From assembly GCF_000814325.1 (NCBI RefSeq), contig NZ_JPHF01000010.1, positions 79,404-143,403 on the forward strand: a stretch of 64,000 nucleotides of DNA, read 5' to 3'. The DNA is from Flavihumibacter sp. ZG627. GTDB lineage: Bacteria > Bacteroidota > Bacteroidia > Chitinophagales > Chitinophagaceae. The notes beneath the pieces were generated by a model. It was given only the letters and a program-made list of their open reading frames with translations, had not been told where the DNA came from and searched no databases. This document shows positions 52,346 to 62,609 of the stretch, in pieces; positions within the stretch are counted from its first letter, which is position 1; each line of letters begins with the position of its first letter. The position numbers and the translations under genes are program-made.

Positions 52346-55300
52346 CTATTGAGCAAGGGAAACCCGAATCTGCAATCCGGCGCGGGTGGTCGTAATGGGC
52401 GCGGAGGTTGAGACCTTGGGCTCGGTGCGTCGCTGGTCAAAGAAGAGCCTCAGATTGATCCTATTATTCAGCACATAATCTATTGAGGGAGAAATAGTTA
52501 TTACTTTCTGTCCCGCCGTGGGCAGGGCAGCCTCCTGGTCGAGCCGGCTATTGGCAGTTGCATCATCACGCAAACTCAGGTCAAGGCGGAGGTTAAGGTC
52601 ATTCGACAACTCCTTGGAGGACTCTTTCATGCCAGGCAGTTTCACTTTGAAGGGCAGGTTAAGTCCGCGTTTACGCCATCCCACCCCGATTGTAAACTCC
52701 TCCGATCTCGCCTCACTCAACTGGAAATCGACCAGGCTAAGACTCAACTGACGGCTCTTCTTGTATTCAAAACGGGCGGTCAGCTGGTTGGTGAACTGCA
52801 GGTCGATATCTATAAATGGAGCAAACGCCTCCTGGATAGAGATATTCGGAACCAGGAAATAAGGGAAGAAGTTTCCGGTGGCCGTATCTATAAAGCCAGG
52901 CATATTATAACTCAGGGGATCCTGGAAAAGCAGGTTGTTGTTGAAGCTGTTCATCCCCAGGGTACTGCTATAGGCATGTGTGATGGTTACGCTCGAGAAT
53001 CGTTTCTCGAGGGCCGGAATTTTGGTGAGTCCGGTATAAGTCAATCGCCAGTTTGGTTTCGGGATGATCTTCCTGAATGGGTTGGAGCGGATGTCACCAT
53101 TCTCCTGGTCAATCAGGGCAACATCGAGCGGATCCTTTTTGGTATAGGCAGCAATGAATGCCGGGATCAGCACATCCTGGGCATACCTGCTATAGCCAGT
53201 GTAATAACCATCGGACAAAAACTTTTCGTTATCCGGAAGGTCTTTCCAGTATGGGTTTCTTTCAGCATTGCGCCTGGAGAGAATGATCCGGTTTTCCTGG
53301 AAGGTCCTGAAGGTATTGGTGATCTCGTTGGGCTCAAACTTTCCGAACAGGGTCTGGAAAGAAATAAAGGAAACGCTGAAGGTTCCTGAAACATATGGAC
53401 TCAGGCGAACGAAGTTTCCATTGCCCACGGTATCCTTATAGAGCTCGGAATAATTCTTTCCGAAAGTTTTATCGAGGCTGATATCAATGGTGAGATCACG
53501 CAATGGGATCAACTGGGCCGTGATGCTGAGTCGCTGGTTGAAATCCTGCCGGTTAAGGTTGTTGAGCAATGGGTTTCGGGTGATTAATCCCCTTCGGGCA
53601 AAATCATTGATAAAAGAGGTATCAGGTTGTTTGCCGAAAACAAATCCCCATCCCGGCGCATTGGAGCCCGGATTCATTCCAAGTATTTTGGTACTGTCGG
53701 TATAGCCGGCAATAGAGGTAGTTCCCACCTCACCATATTGCACGCTCACTCTTTTAACGGAGGTGATAATTCTTCCGATCACTTTTACAAAACCATTCAG
53801 TTGCGGTAATTGGTTGGGATCACGTTTCACCCTTTCCCTTTTACCGGTTGATGTAGTATCACCAGGTGCCTTGGGTTGTTCCGGCGCTTTTGGAGGCGGC
53901 GGTGGTGCATCCCAATCGAGCGCCCTTAAGAACCTGCTCTTGGCATAGAGCCGGGTAAAGTCAAACTCTCCCGTCACATTTTTCTCCTGTGCATTGCCAA
54001 CAAAATTTCCGAGGCTCTTGGCAAACGGATCAAGTGAGGAAGCCAGCCAGTTATAGCGCGCCACATATCCTAGCCGGATGGTGGTCCAGTCTACCAGCGG
54101 CAGCTTGGTGGTTGGAAGTGTATAAGTGATATTAGCGCTCTGGTCATACATCACATTCCTTCCCCCCTGCCAGAACAAACGCCACATCCTTCGCCTCTCG
54201 GCCTGGTCGAGGCGACCCGAATCTTCGTCTACCCTTGCCCTGTTCACTGCCGTGAAGTCAATGTTGAGTGATCGCGACAGATCCCAGCGCAGATTATAAT
54301 ATCGATCGAATGTAAAGTACTTGTCATAGGTTTCGGGGATGATGCCTTTGGGACCACCAACGTTACGAGGCCTGATGGCACCGAACTGACGGTTTACATC
54401 GGCCCGGAAACTCAACAGGGATGGCGCATAGTTAAGGTTGAAATCCTTTACCAGGTCGAGCCATTTGGTGGTAGCCTTCATGCCTTTCTTGAAAGGCTCC
54501 CAATACTTAGGCGTAGCAACGAAATTATAACCGAGTCCTCCCCTATGCCTTGTCAGCTCTTCTGATTCGATGAGCGGATTATTGCGCTCCATCTTGGTAT
54601 ACGAGTAGCTGACATCAAAATTTTCGATGCTGTAGATCTTTTGCTTTTTACCACTGGTATTGATCTTACGGACGTTGGTGAAGTTCACCGTTTTGGTGGT
54701 GGTGATATCAACTGACTCAGCGCGGATAGAATCACGCTCTGAAGAAGTTGCCGCATCCAGTTTTGCTTTAAGTTTTACATCGAGATCATAGGGATCGTAT
54801 TCCGGAGTAAGAATGGTTTGTGAATAGCCTGCATACACCGGAATAGAAATACCTGCTTTGGCGGGAAGGAGTTTACCCAGCTCGAGGTTGGTGGCAACAT
54901 CAAACTGTGTGAAGTTTTCCCTTGCCCTTTCATTGGCCCGCATCTCGAGGTTTCCGAAACCTATACTTCTTGCAGCACCGGAAAGAGAAAGTGTACCAAG
55001 GTCGGCGAGTTTAACATCCACCCTTCCAGTGGCAGCCCAGCCGCCTTTTTCATCAATTGAAGAAAGGCGGAGTTCATTGAACCAAACTTCCGTACAGGCA
55101 TCACCGGTAGTATTGTTCACAACGCCCACAAACATACCTCTTACCTCACCGAGGTTGGGGTTTCCGAAGATGGCATAGCTCTTTCCATCATCGTCTGTTT
55201 CCTTATAGTAAAGGTTTGGCTGTGATACATTGTTACGCCTTATTTTGAGGTCGATAAGCCGCTGCAGTGATAATCTCAATTCATTATCGAGGGGCCACAC

Positions 55301-58300
55301 GATATCATTCTGCTGATCGGTATATCTTCCAAATGGAGTAACCTTCAGGGGTATGCGCACTTCATAATAGTTGCCTACAAAATCATTTCCGATCCTGATA
55401 ACGGCAGAGAGATCACCATCGCGGATCTCGGGGTAGCCTTCAACGCTTTCGGTATGCGCAAACATTTTCAGTTCACCATACTGGCGAAGGTCGAGGTTAA
55501 GGGTTTTGAATACGCCCCTGCCATCACCACCAGCCAGGTTGCAGATCTGCATACTCATGGCCTGCTCGTTCTGCAGGATATTGACGTTGTTATTACTGAG
55601 CTGCTGAACCCTTTCAATGCCGGGAGGTATCAGGTAATTCACCGGCGCACGTCCGCTGTTCTCTTCCACATTCACCGCCAGCACATTAAACGAAGTTGGA
55701 TTGCTTGTTGCCAAAGGCTTGTAGATACCGGTTGTATCGAGCTCAAAGGAGAAGCGGCGCCATTGGTTACGAACTAGTTCCAGCTTGGCAAAACGTGTAA
55801 TAACAGAATCCTGGAAACCGGTCATGAACATACGAAGGAAACGGATCGATTTAAAGTCGGGGATATTACCCACTTTCTGCTCATACTCGGCTACGGGTAT
55901 GCGAAAAAGAAACCATTTATGATTGACGCCATCAATATCGAAGGCTCTCATATCAGTGATATAATTCTGCCCGATGGTCATTCTTTCAGGCGTGAGGTCA
56001 ACCTTGTATTGGAAGTATTCTTCCAGTTCGTTGAGGGTGTTATCGCGGTTAAGGTCTTCCTGGTCGGGGTATAGCGTGAAGGCCGTTGTAGTGGTTGAAT
56101 TATTATCGGCAATGGGTGAGTTACCGTGCGAGTTATTGATGTTCTTATAACGGGTGAGGATATCCGCGCGGGTGCGGTCATATTCTGCATCGCGGTAGTT
56201 GCGGAAGTTATCACTCGATGGGTCAGTAAGTGCAGATTGGTAAGCCGGTGAGCCGGTGCCTGCAACTGCTGCTAACTGCGACAGGTATGCGCTGAATTTT
56301 CTTCTTTCCGAATCATCATTCAACCCATCAAAACCAACATCCTGAAAGGGACGGTCGGCGGGATCATTACTGAAAGCAGTAGTAACCTGTATCGGGTTAT
56401 TGGGAACATTACCCCATCGCGAAGAGGAATCTACCGCTGCCTGTATATTGGGCGTGGGAAGTCCATTTTCAAAGAAGCGACGGCCATCGCGGAGAACATC
56501 TTCTGAAATATTTCCGAGGTTGAAATAAAGCTGTCCGCCGGTACTATTGGGCTGCACCAGGAAGGGATCCTGCATCCAGAACTCAATGAATTCCACGTTG
56601 CCGGTTTCAAAGTCAACCTGGTCGAGGCCGCGCATGATACCACCCCAACGCTGGCTGGGATTCAGGAGTTTGCCATTGGCCGCAACACTTCCTGCCCGGG
56701 CATCGAAATTATAGGGGCCTCTTTCTGTTGGGTAATAGGCCATATCAAAAGTGATCAGCTGCGCAAGTCCATAGTCGGGTGTTTTGGCAGGAAATAGTTT
56801 CTGCTGGAGGATGGCCTGAATACGAGGGTCTTTATAATCCTGGTAGCCGGCAACCGGGTTATTGGGAGCGCGACGGTCCTGCAGATTGGGTTCAATATTA
56901 TACCAGGCCAGCTTGGCGCGATTGTATCCATAAGGAAGTGAATCATTATAGGAGCCTTCGGGGAAGAGTCCATTGCCCTGGGGCGTGGAAGCCAGCGACC
57001 AACTGATCAACGGAAAACGTAGGTCGATACTATTTCTTGTTCCCTCAAAGTCATCAATGTATATAAGTCCCTCATCTCCCTTTCCGATCTGTGGCGGGTG
57101 CCCCGGTTTCAGGATAGCGCCTTCACCATAGGCCATGATACTACTCATTTCCTTGGTGGAATAGAACGGCAGTTTATCAAGTAGTCGGGTAAGTTTGGGG
57201 AAATCGGAACGATAACTGAAATCGAGTCCATACATGGTGTTGCGTATGGGATCCTCATTATAGTTCATCTTGGTGAAATAGGGCCTCTCTCCCAATCGCA
57301 CCATCTGTCCGCCAAAGGTCAACGATTCCTTGGCGGTATTTTTAGCCATATAATCCCATCGGAGACCGAGGTAGTTTCGCTGTTGTATTCCAAAAGTGGC
57401 ACTGTTCTCATATTGCACATTCACCGGGATGCCAGAATTGAGGATGGCCTGGTTGATGATCTTGACGGAGCCAAGATTATAATCTACAAGGAAATCAATC
57501 CCCTCCACCAGCATTCTTCCGCCTGCCGACACCTGTACCGATCCCTGCGGCACATTGAAAGCCCCGAGTGATATATCTGAACTTGCCTGTCCTTTGGCTG
57601 TACCGCTGATGATAAAGCGGTCGAGGTTGGCGAAGGTTTTGGCGATTTCCTTAATGGTATCGTAGAGCGGGGTAAATACATATTTGTCGCGGATGTCCTG
57701 CGTTACACCCTGGAAAGCAATACTGTCGAGGTCGCGGCCGAAAGGCTCCAGCAGGGGAAAAATCACCCTGGCCTGGTTGGAGATCATGGTATAGCCTTCA
57801 ATATAATCGAATACCCCATCGGGTTGTGGGTCGCGGTTATTATTAAGCCGGTCGAGATTGAGGATGGTGATAAGCGGGATACCTGTTTTTGGACCTTCGG
57901 GAATATAGCGTTTGGTACCCAGGCTCGGCTCTTCATACAAGACGTTCAGCTTGAAATCGGTGGGCTGCACGCTGGAGATATAGCCACCCTCGCGGGTACG
58001 CAGGGCATAAACGTTTTTCATCATCAGGTCCCAGATCGGCAATGTGGTACGCTGCGAAGTGGCCTTCAGTAATTTCAGGAAGAGCACCTTGGGGTTACCT
58101 GCGATGATGGCGGTAGTATCAGGCGGAACATCCTGAGAAAACTCACCCACCTGGAGTATCCTTCCATTATAGTTGTATTGGAAAGCGACGCCGAGAACTT
58201 CATCGGGTTGCAGGGGCTGGTTGAGGGAGATGAAACCCACCTGTGGGTTATAGTAATAATCATTGGGACCCAGCTTGCGGGCAAAGGTCTTTTCAAAATC

Positions 58301-59623
58301 CTGCACGGGTCTTAAACCAAGACTTTGAAGTTTATTGGTTATCTGGGCCGAGAACCTGCTGGTGGGGTCGCTGGTGATGGTGCGGTAGAGGCCATTCACC
58401 GTGTTGGAAGGCAGACTATCAACACCGCCGGGGTCGGGGAAGTTATAAGGATTTCTTTCACCGAGGTCGGCCAGCGCAACGATATCACGGGTTTCGGTGG
58501 TAACGCCGGTGCGGTTGGTAACCCACACCTCTATACGAAGAATGTTCACCAGTGAATTAACCGCGGGAAGGCTACCCATGGCCTTATTATAATTTTTGCG
58601 GAAGAACTGTGAAAGCAGGAAGTGCCTGTTCTCTTCATAGTCGTTGGCACGGAATTCAAAGTTTGTGGTGGCAGCGCCGCCCAGCAGTCCCATCGACTGG
58701 CGTTGTGCCCGCTGGTTAGCCAGTGCCGTGGTGATGAAAAGTTTACCAAACTGCAACTGGGTTTTGATACCGAACAGCGATTGAGCGCCGGGAATCAAAG
58801 ATCCCTTGGTGGAGAAGGAGATATTACCCGCTTCAATACGTTTGATGATTTCATCGGCATCGCCGGTATAATCTAGTTTAAGCTGGTTTTCGAAGTCGAA
58901 GTTGGCGAGGGTATTATAGGTGATGGGCAGTTTAAGTTTGCTACCAACGTTACCCAACACACTAAGATTGGCATTCATATCAAAATCAAATCCCCCGTTG
59001 CGGCGGGCGCGTTCGGGAAGCGTTGGGTTTTTGATATTCTGTCCCTGGTAGCCGGCGATGATATCCACATTACCCTGTGGACGGATATCCACTTTACCGG
59101 TACCGAAGATCCTGTTAAAGAAAGTTTCGTGGGCGGTAAGTTTTGGCTTGATTCGTTTACGGTTAAGCTGGCTCAGCACATCGGCACGGTCGCGGAAATA
59201 TTCCTCTTCCTGTTCGCGGGCGCGGAAGCGGAGGTATTCCTCGAAGCTCATGTAGGTAGGTGAGCGGTAATATTTATCGCCGATCTTTTCAACAAAATAA
59301 TACTGACGGGTTACCGGATCATATTCAACGCTGCGTTTTATATTAGAGGGATCCTTAAGGTCAAACGGGTTTCTGTTGGGAGAAGAGAGGTCTTCGCTTC
59401 TTCTGTCGCGGAGAGGATATTTTAGGGTATCGACCCCGCGGATAGTATCACGCAGGGGAAGGATGGCGGAATCGGCCAAAGGTTTTTTGGAAGTATCGGC
59501 AATTGCTTTGCGGGCGGTATCGGGTTGTTGCCAGGCAACAGCCTCAGATGGCAGCACAGCACCACCAGCAGCCAGCAGGATAAGGAATGCCAACCTGAAA
59601 AGTTGATGAAATAAATTGCCCAC
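52346..59623 (-). CDS. sprA: SprA/Sov, type 9 secretion outer-membrane translocon
   Basis: A giant (2425-residue) outer-membrane barrel that forms the channel of the type 9 secretion system. Signal peptide about residues 1-32 (ending AVAWQQ). Typical SprA landmarks include YYFVEKIGDKYYRSPTYMSF, YLRFRAREQEEEYFRDR, FGTGKVDIRPQGNVDIIAGY, SFSTKGSLIPGAQSLFGIK, a GDEGLIYIDDFEGTRN segment and a C-terminal run of barrel strands ending RAGLQIRVSLAQ. A Pro-rich loop (WDAPPPPPKAPEQPKAPGD) lies near residue 1900. The length is in the expected range (about 2400). It is downstream of ruvA, as is common in Bacteroidota. Confidence 0.95.
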   Translation of the reverse strand: MGNLFHQLFRLAFLILLAAGGAVLPSEAVAWQQPDTARKAIADTSKKPLADSAILPLRDTIRGVDTLKYPLRDRRSEDLSSPNRNPFDLKDPSNIKRSVEYDPVTRQYYFVEKIGDKYYRSPTYMSFEEYLRFRAREQEEEYFRDRADVLSQLNRKRIKPKLTAHETFFNRIFGTGKVDIRPQGNVDIIAGYQGQNIKNPTLPERARRNGGFDFDMNANLSVLGNVGSKLKLPITYNTLANFDFENQLKLDYTGDADEIIKRIEAGNISFSTKGSLIPGAQSLFGIKTQLQFGKLFITTALANQRAQRQSMGLLGGAATTNFEFRANDYEENRHFLLSQFFRKNYNKAMGSLPAVNSLVNILRIEVWVTNRTGVTTETRDIVALADLGERNPYNFPDPGGVDSLPSNTVNGLYRTITSDPTSRFSAQITNKLQSLGLRPVQDFEKTFARKLGPNDYYYNPQVGFISLNQPLQPDEVLGVAFQYNYNGRILQVGEFSQDVPPDTTAIIAGNPKVLFLKLLKATSQRTTLPIWDLMMKNVYALRTREGGYISSVQPTDFKLNVLYEEPSLGTKRYIPEGPKTGIPLITILNLDRLNNNRDPQPDGVFDYIEGYTMISNQARVIFPLLEPFGRDLDSIAFQGVTQDIRDKYVFTPLYDTIKEIAKTFANLDRFIISGTAKGQASSDISLGAFNVPQGSVQVSAGGRMLVEGIDFLVDYNLGSVKIINQAILNSGIPVNVQYENSATFGIQQRNYLGLRWDYMAKNTAKESLTFGGQMVRLGERPYFTKMNYNEDPIRNTMYGLDFSYRSDFPKLTRLLDKLPFYSTKEMSSIMAYGEGAILKPGHPPQIGKGDEGLIYIDDFEGTRNSIDLRFPLISWSLASTPQGNGLFPEGSYNDSLPYGYNRAKLAWYNIEPNLQDRRAPNNPVAGYQDYKDPRIQAILQQKLFPAKTPDYGLAQLITFDMAYYPTERGPYNFDARAGSVAANGKLLNPSQRWGGIMRGLDQVDFETGNVEFIEFWMQDPFLVQPNSTGGQLYFNLGNISEDVLRDGRRFFENGLPTPNIQAAVDSSSRWGNVPNNPIQVTTAFSNDPADRPFQDVGFDGLNDDSERRKFSAYLSQLAAVAGTGSPAYQSALTDPSSDNFRNYRDAEYDRTRADILTRYKNINNSHGNSPIADNNSTTTTAFTLYPDQEDLNRDNTLNELEEYFQYKVDLTPERMTIGQNYITDMRAFDIDGVNHKWFLFRIPVAEYEQKVGNIPDFKSIRFLRMFMTGFQDSVITRFAKLELVRNQWRRFSFELDTTGIYKPLATSNPTSFNVLAVNVEENSGRAPVNYLIPPGIERVQQLSNNNVNILQNEQAMSMQICNLAGGDGRGVFKTLNLDLRQYGELKMFAHTESVEGYPEIRDGDLSAVIRIGNDFVGNYYEVRIPLKVTPFGRYTDQQNDIVWPLDNELRLSLQRLIDLKIRRNNVSQPNLYYKETDDDGKSYAIFGNPNLGEVRGMFVGVVNNTTGDACTEVWFNELRLSSIDEKGGWAATGRVDVKLADLGTLSLSGAARSIGFGNLEMRANERARENFTQFDVATNLELGKLLPAKAGISIPVYAGYSQTILTPEYDPYDLDVKLKAKLDAATSSERDSIRAESVDITTTKTVNFTNVRKINTSGKKQKIYSIENFDVSYSYTKMERNNPLIESEELTRHRGGLGYNFVATPKYWEPFKKGMKATTKWLDLVKDFNLNYAPSLLSFRADVNRQFGAIRPRNVGGPKGIIPETYDKYFTFDRYYNLRWDLSRSLNIDFTAVNRARVDEDSGRLDQAERRRMWRLFWQGGRNVMYDQSANITYTLPTTKLPLVDWTTIRLGYVARYNWLASSLDPFAKSLGNFVGNAQEKNVTGEFDFTRLYAKSRFLRALDWDAPPPPPKAPEQPKAPGDTTSTGKRERVKRDPNQLPQLNGFVKVIGRIITSVKRVSVQYGEVGTTSIAGYTDSTKILGMNPGSNAPGWGFVFGKQPDTSFINDFARRGLITRNPLLNNLNRQDFNQRLSITAQLIPLRDLTIDISLDKTFGKNYSELYKDTVGNGNFVRLSPYVSGTFSVSFISFQTLFGKFEPNEITNTFRTFQENRIILSRRNAERNPYWKDLPDNEKFLSDGYYTGYSRYAQDVLIPAFIAAYTKKDPLDVALIDQENGDIRSNPFRKIIPKPNWRLTYTGLTKIPALEKRFSSVTITHAYSSTLGMNSFNNNLLFQDPLSYNMPGFIDTATGNFFPYFLVPNISIQEAFAPFIDIDLQFTNQLTARFEYKKSRQLSLSLVDFQLSEARSEEFTIGVGWRKRGLNLPFKVKLPGMKESSKELSNDLNLRLDLSLRDDATANSRLDQEAALPTAGQKVITISPSIDYVLNNRINLRLFFDQRRTEPKVSTSAPITTTRAGLQIRVSLAQ

Positions 59624-59670
59624 AGTCTTTTTTCCCAGGTAATTAGTTAGGTAAACGTGCAGCTATAGGC

Positions 59671-60255
59671 TTAGAGGTTTTTAAGTGCTGATTTAATTAT
59701 TTCTTCTACTTTATCAGAACCAGATCCGGAGTTGATCGCTTTTTTCAATGCCATTTCTGCTGCGGGTCTCGCGATCCCCAATGCTACCAAGGCAATTAAC
59801 GCATCCTGTTCGGCAGTATTGCCTGCTGCATTTGAAATATTTGCTTCAAGCGATTGCCGGGTTACCTTATCACGCAATTCAAGCACTATCCTTTCCGCGG
59901 TTTTTCGCCCTATACCTTTCACCGATTCAAGTTGCCGGGCATTGCCCTGGGTGATGGCGCGAATGATCTCTTCGGGTTGCATGGATGACAACATCATCCG
60001 GGCTGTTGCTGCACCTACACCATTTACTCCCAGCAGTTGGAGAAACATCTCTTTTTCTGCCACTGTGTGAAAACCGTAAACAATATGCGCATCTTCCCTG
60101 ATATGAAGATACGTAAACAATTGTCCGGATTCAAGTGCCTCTATAGCCGCAAATGTATTTAATGTAATAAAAACTTCATATCCCACACCCTGCACATCAA
60201 TATGTACAGTTGTTGGGGTTATAAGTGTGAATTTCCCCCTCAGATAAGCGATCAT
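59671..60255 (-). CDS. ruvA: Holliday junction branch migration protein RuvA
   Basis: A 194-residue DNA-binding subunit of the RuvABC resolvasome. N-terminal OB fold (MIAYLRGKFTLITPTTVHID), helix-hairpin-helix domain (LLGVNGVGAATARMML, SVKGIGRKTAERIVLEL), and a C-terminal RuvB-binding domain. sprA follows 47 nt downstream on the same strand. Divergent from fabH. Confidence 0.96.
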   Translation of the reverse strand: MIAYLRGKFTLITPTTVHIDVQGVGYEVFITLNTFAAIEALESGQLFTYLHIREDAHIVYGFHTVAEKEMFLQLLGVNGVGAATARMMLSSMQPEEIIRAITQGNARQLESVKGIGRKTAERIVLELRDKVTRQSLEANISNAAGNTAEQDALIALVALGIARPAAEMALKKAINSGSGSDKVEEIIKSALKNL

Positions 60256-60279
60256 GGCTGCAAAATAAACTATTAGCCG

Positions 60280-60287
60280 TAATTTCG
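60280..60287 (+). promoter_or_regulatory. Candidate -7 element of fabH
   Basis: TAATTTCG (7 of 8 to TAnnTTTG), 22 nt before ATG 60310. Confidence 0.35.
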
Positions 60288-60309
60288 CTGCGCTTTCGAA
60301 ATTAAACGC

Positions 60310-61308
60310 ATGACTAATAAAATCACTGCCGCCATCACTGCAGTTGGCGGATATGTTCCAGAAGACAAGCTTACCAACTTTGATCTTGAAAAGATGGTTG
60401 ACACCAATGATGAATGGATCCGCACCCGTACCGGTATCTCTGAAAGGCGAATACTAAAAGGGGAAGGCAAGGCCACTTCTGACATGGCTGTTCCAGCGGT
60501 TTTAGAGCTCTGTAAAAAAAGGGGGATTGATCCTGTTGAGATAGACTGTATGATAGTGGCAACCGTTACACCCGATATGGTTTTTCCGGCCACTGCGAAT
60601 ATTGTATGTGATAAGATCGGGGCGGTAAATGCATGGGGATATGATCTTAGTGCGGCCTGCTCGGGATTTCTTTTTGCACTCACTTCCGGCGCTGCCTATA
60701 TTGAGAGCGGGCGATATAAAAAAGTGGTAGTAGTGGGAGCCGATAAGATGAGTGCCATAATAGATTATTCGGACCGGAACACCTGTGTGATTTTTGGTGA
60801 TGGTGCCGGGGCCGTGTTGCTGGAGCCGGCTACTGATGGAAGCGGGGTGCTGGATAGTATTTTGCGGACAGACGGCAGCGGAAGGCATTATTTAAATATG
60901 AAGGCGGGAGGCTCTGCGCGTCCGGCAACAATAGAGACCGTTACCAATAAAGAACATTTTGCCTACCAGGAAGGTAAGACCGTTTTCAAGTTTGCGGTGA
61001 AGGGGATGGCCGATGTAAGTGCGGAGTTACTGGAAAGGAATAACCTGACGGGAGATGATATCGCGTGGCTGGTACCCCACCAGGCCAATCTGCGGATCAT
61101 TGATGCCACGGCAGAAAGGATGAACCTTCCCAAAGAAAAAGTGATGGTGAACATCCAGCGCTATGGTAATACCACTGCTGGCACCATTCCGCTATGCTTA
61201 TGGGAATGGGAAAAAGAATTAAAGAAGGGAGATAATTTGGTGCTTGCTGCATTTGGGGGAGGGTTCACATGGGGAGCCACTTGGATCAAGTGGAACTATG
61301 ACATGTAA
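60310..61308 (+). CDS. fabH: 3-oxoacyl-ACP synthase III
   Basis: A 332-residue condensing enzyme that starts fatty-acid synthesis from acyl-CoA and malonyl-ACP. The catalytic triad is Cys117 ([11 protein letters not shown]), His257 ([10 protein letters not shown]) and Asn287 ([10 protein letters not shown]). N-terminal TDEWI-type motif is [17 protein letters not shown]. It ends [12 protein letters not shown]. The TAA stop lies inside the first unit of a heptamer array. A diverged copy of the last 41 nt of this locus lies 437 bp downstream. Confidence 0.95.
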   Translation: MTNKITAAITAVGGYVPEDKLTNFDLEKMVDTNDEWIRTRTGISERRILKGEGKATSDMAVPAVLELCKKRGIDPVEIDCMIVATVTPDMVFPATANIVCDKIGAVNAWGYDLSAACSGFLFALTSGAAYIESGRYKKVVVVGADKMSAIIDYSDRNTCVIFGDGAGAVLLEPATDGSGVLDSILRTDGSGRHYLNMKAGGSARPATIETVTNKEHFAYQEGKTVFKFAVKGMADVSAELLERNNLTGDDIAWLVPHQANLRIIDATAERMNLPKEKVMVNIQRYGNTTAGTIPLCLWEWEKELKKGDNLVLAAFGGGFTWGATWIKWNYDM

Positions 61309-61339
61309 GATGTAAGAGGTAAGAGGTAAGAGGTAAGAT
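61305..61339. repeat. Five tandem heptamers GTAAGAG/T at fabH stop
   Basis: Units start at 61305, 61312, 61319, 61326 and 61333. The first unit contains the stop codon of fabH. The same heptamer occurs after folD (39966-40000). Confidence 0.85.
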
Positions 61340-61546
61340 TTGGGAATTGCGTTCAGTAAGTACTTGAATCACCTTCGTGCATCAAATATGGCGTTTGTGT
61401 ATACCATATGCCTGTTTGTCCAGTTTGATTTGGAAACCCCTGCCTCATGAATGTATTATTGTCTATCATGGGCCATGGAAACTCAATTAGTATTCGGATA
61501 AAAATATACCGGCATGCCAGCCGTTTCTAAGGCTTTCCGAACCCTG

Positions 61547-61580
61547 CTCGAAGGATGCTCGAAGGACCCTCGAAGGATTG
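61547..61580. repeat. Three tandem CTCGAAGGAxx units
   Basis: Direct 11-bp repeats at 61547, 61558 and 61569, followed by a partial TCGAACC unit. Confidence 0.75.
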
Positions 61581-61715
61581 TCGAACCAATACGCACGAAC
61601 GGGCATAGTGGTCTTTCACTCAACTTTAAATTAATAAAAACAGGACATCAAATTTGTTGTCTGTTCAAACTTTGCCGACCGAACTTTGGGGAAGCCTAAA
61701 AAGCTTGCAAGCTCT

Positions 61716-61756
61716 ACTTGGATCAAATGGAGCTATGAAATGTAAGAAGTAAGAGG
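61716..61756 (+). repeat. Duplicated fragment of the fabH 3' end
   Basis: Matches 61279-61319 at 37 of 41 positions, including the last FabH codons, stop and start of the heptamer array. In frame it reads TWIKWSYEM and stop, against TWIKWNYDM and stop in fabH. The changes are conservative at protein level. Confidence 0.75.
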
Positions 61757-61786
61757 ACATCCTATACTAATCTTCATCTTTGGGAA

Positions 61787-62166
61787 TCAAACCAAAACAA
61801 AGATGGCAAGTAGAAGAACGGCTGTGCATATGATATAACTAATTACTGCATAATCTTTTTTTATAGATTTATTATTTTTAAAATATTGAATGATTTTATT
61901 ATGCTTACCATTAAAGATTAATAAAAAGTAATTTATTAGCATAACACCCAAGATAATTCCAATCCAATACCAGCCATGATAATTTTCAAAATTCAAAATG
62001 GTAATCCTGAATAACGCTTCTATTAACAATGAAAAACTTACAAGGTTGATGTAACACAATAAACTAACTGCGAGGAATGCATTTAATATAGGGTTCTCAG
62101 ATTTATTGCTAAAAATCTTATTCCAAGAATATAATTTGAAGAATAAATATGATACGCCTTATACAT
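61787..62166 (-). pseudogene. Small membrane protein of the Rhs neighbourhood, frameshifted
   Basis: A C-terminal frame (61787 to about 62150) encodes a membrane protein with three hydrophobic segments: NPILNAFLAVSLLCYINLVS, WYWIGIILGVMLINYFLLIF and YAVISYIICTAVLLLAIFVL. It has no ATG or GTG in frame. The only good start, ATG 62166 (MYKAYH), is in a frame one base off; joining the two gives a continuous MYKAYH-YLFFKLYSWNKIF sequence. This looks like a one-base frameshift. Proteins of this shape commonly lie next to Rhs toxin genes in Bacteroidota and may be immunity or immunity-like proteins (inference). Confidence 0.55.
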
Positions 62167-62609
62167 TGTATAATATATTAGTGTGGTAATAGACAGACAT
62201 TGTAACCAGCTTTTTTACTTTTTCGCGGCACTCTTGCAAATTCCCTTTTAGACCTTCGGTTGCCCATTTCCAGCAAAACCAATGCTCCTATACATAAAAA
62301 CAAGTACTGCTTTACCAACTCCATTATTGTCCCCAGCTTTACCTGCCATAACTCCTATTTTTTAACCGGTCAAAGGCTCGCATCGTAAAAGCAGTATAGG
62401 TTGGTTGGGATAAAGTTACCTGATAAATAATTAGATTGTCCATCATCGTTATTCAAAAGTAATCGTCAAAGGGAACCAAACTTTGGGGAAATTTACACCT
62501 CTTCAACTTTACAAATAAAACACTAAATGATGTATTTAGAACAAAAATCCCGGCTCTGGAGGCAACTGAGAAATATTAAACAACTGTCAACATATGTTGG
62601 GCACATTCA
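62167..62609. other. AT-rich accessory spacer, no supported gene
   Basis: About 440 bases with only short open frames. The word AACTTTGGGGAA at 62475-62488 repeats one at 61680-61692. A palindrome AACATATGTT lies near 62590. Confidence 0.45.

Larger units (their letters stand above)
61340..61786. other. Gene-poor region with repeats
   Basis: No supported gene. It holds three tandem 11-mers CTCGAAGGATG-like (61547-61580) and the duplicated fabH end (61716-61756). Confidence 0.6.

Noticed and set aside
53627..58876. Many forward-strand open frames inside sprA
   Set aside because: Antisense shadows of a GC-richer, long coding region; no family features or start signals.
62181..62300. Reverse frame with a Trp/Cys/Lys-rich peptide
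   Set aside because: Only about 40 residues, no start codon in a good context and no recognisable motif.
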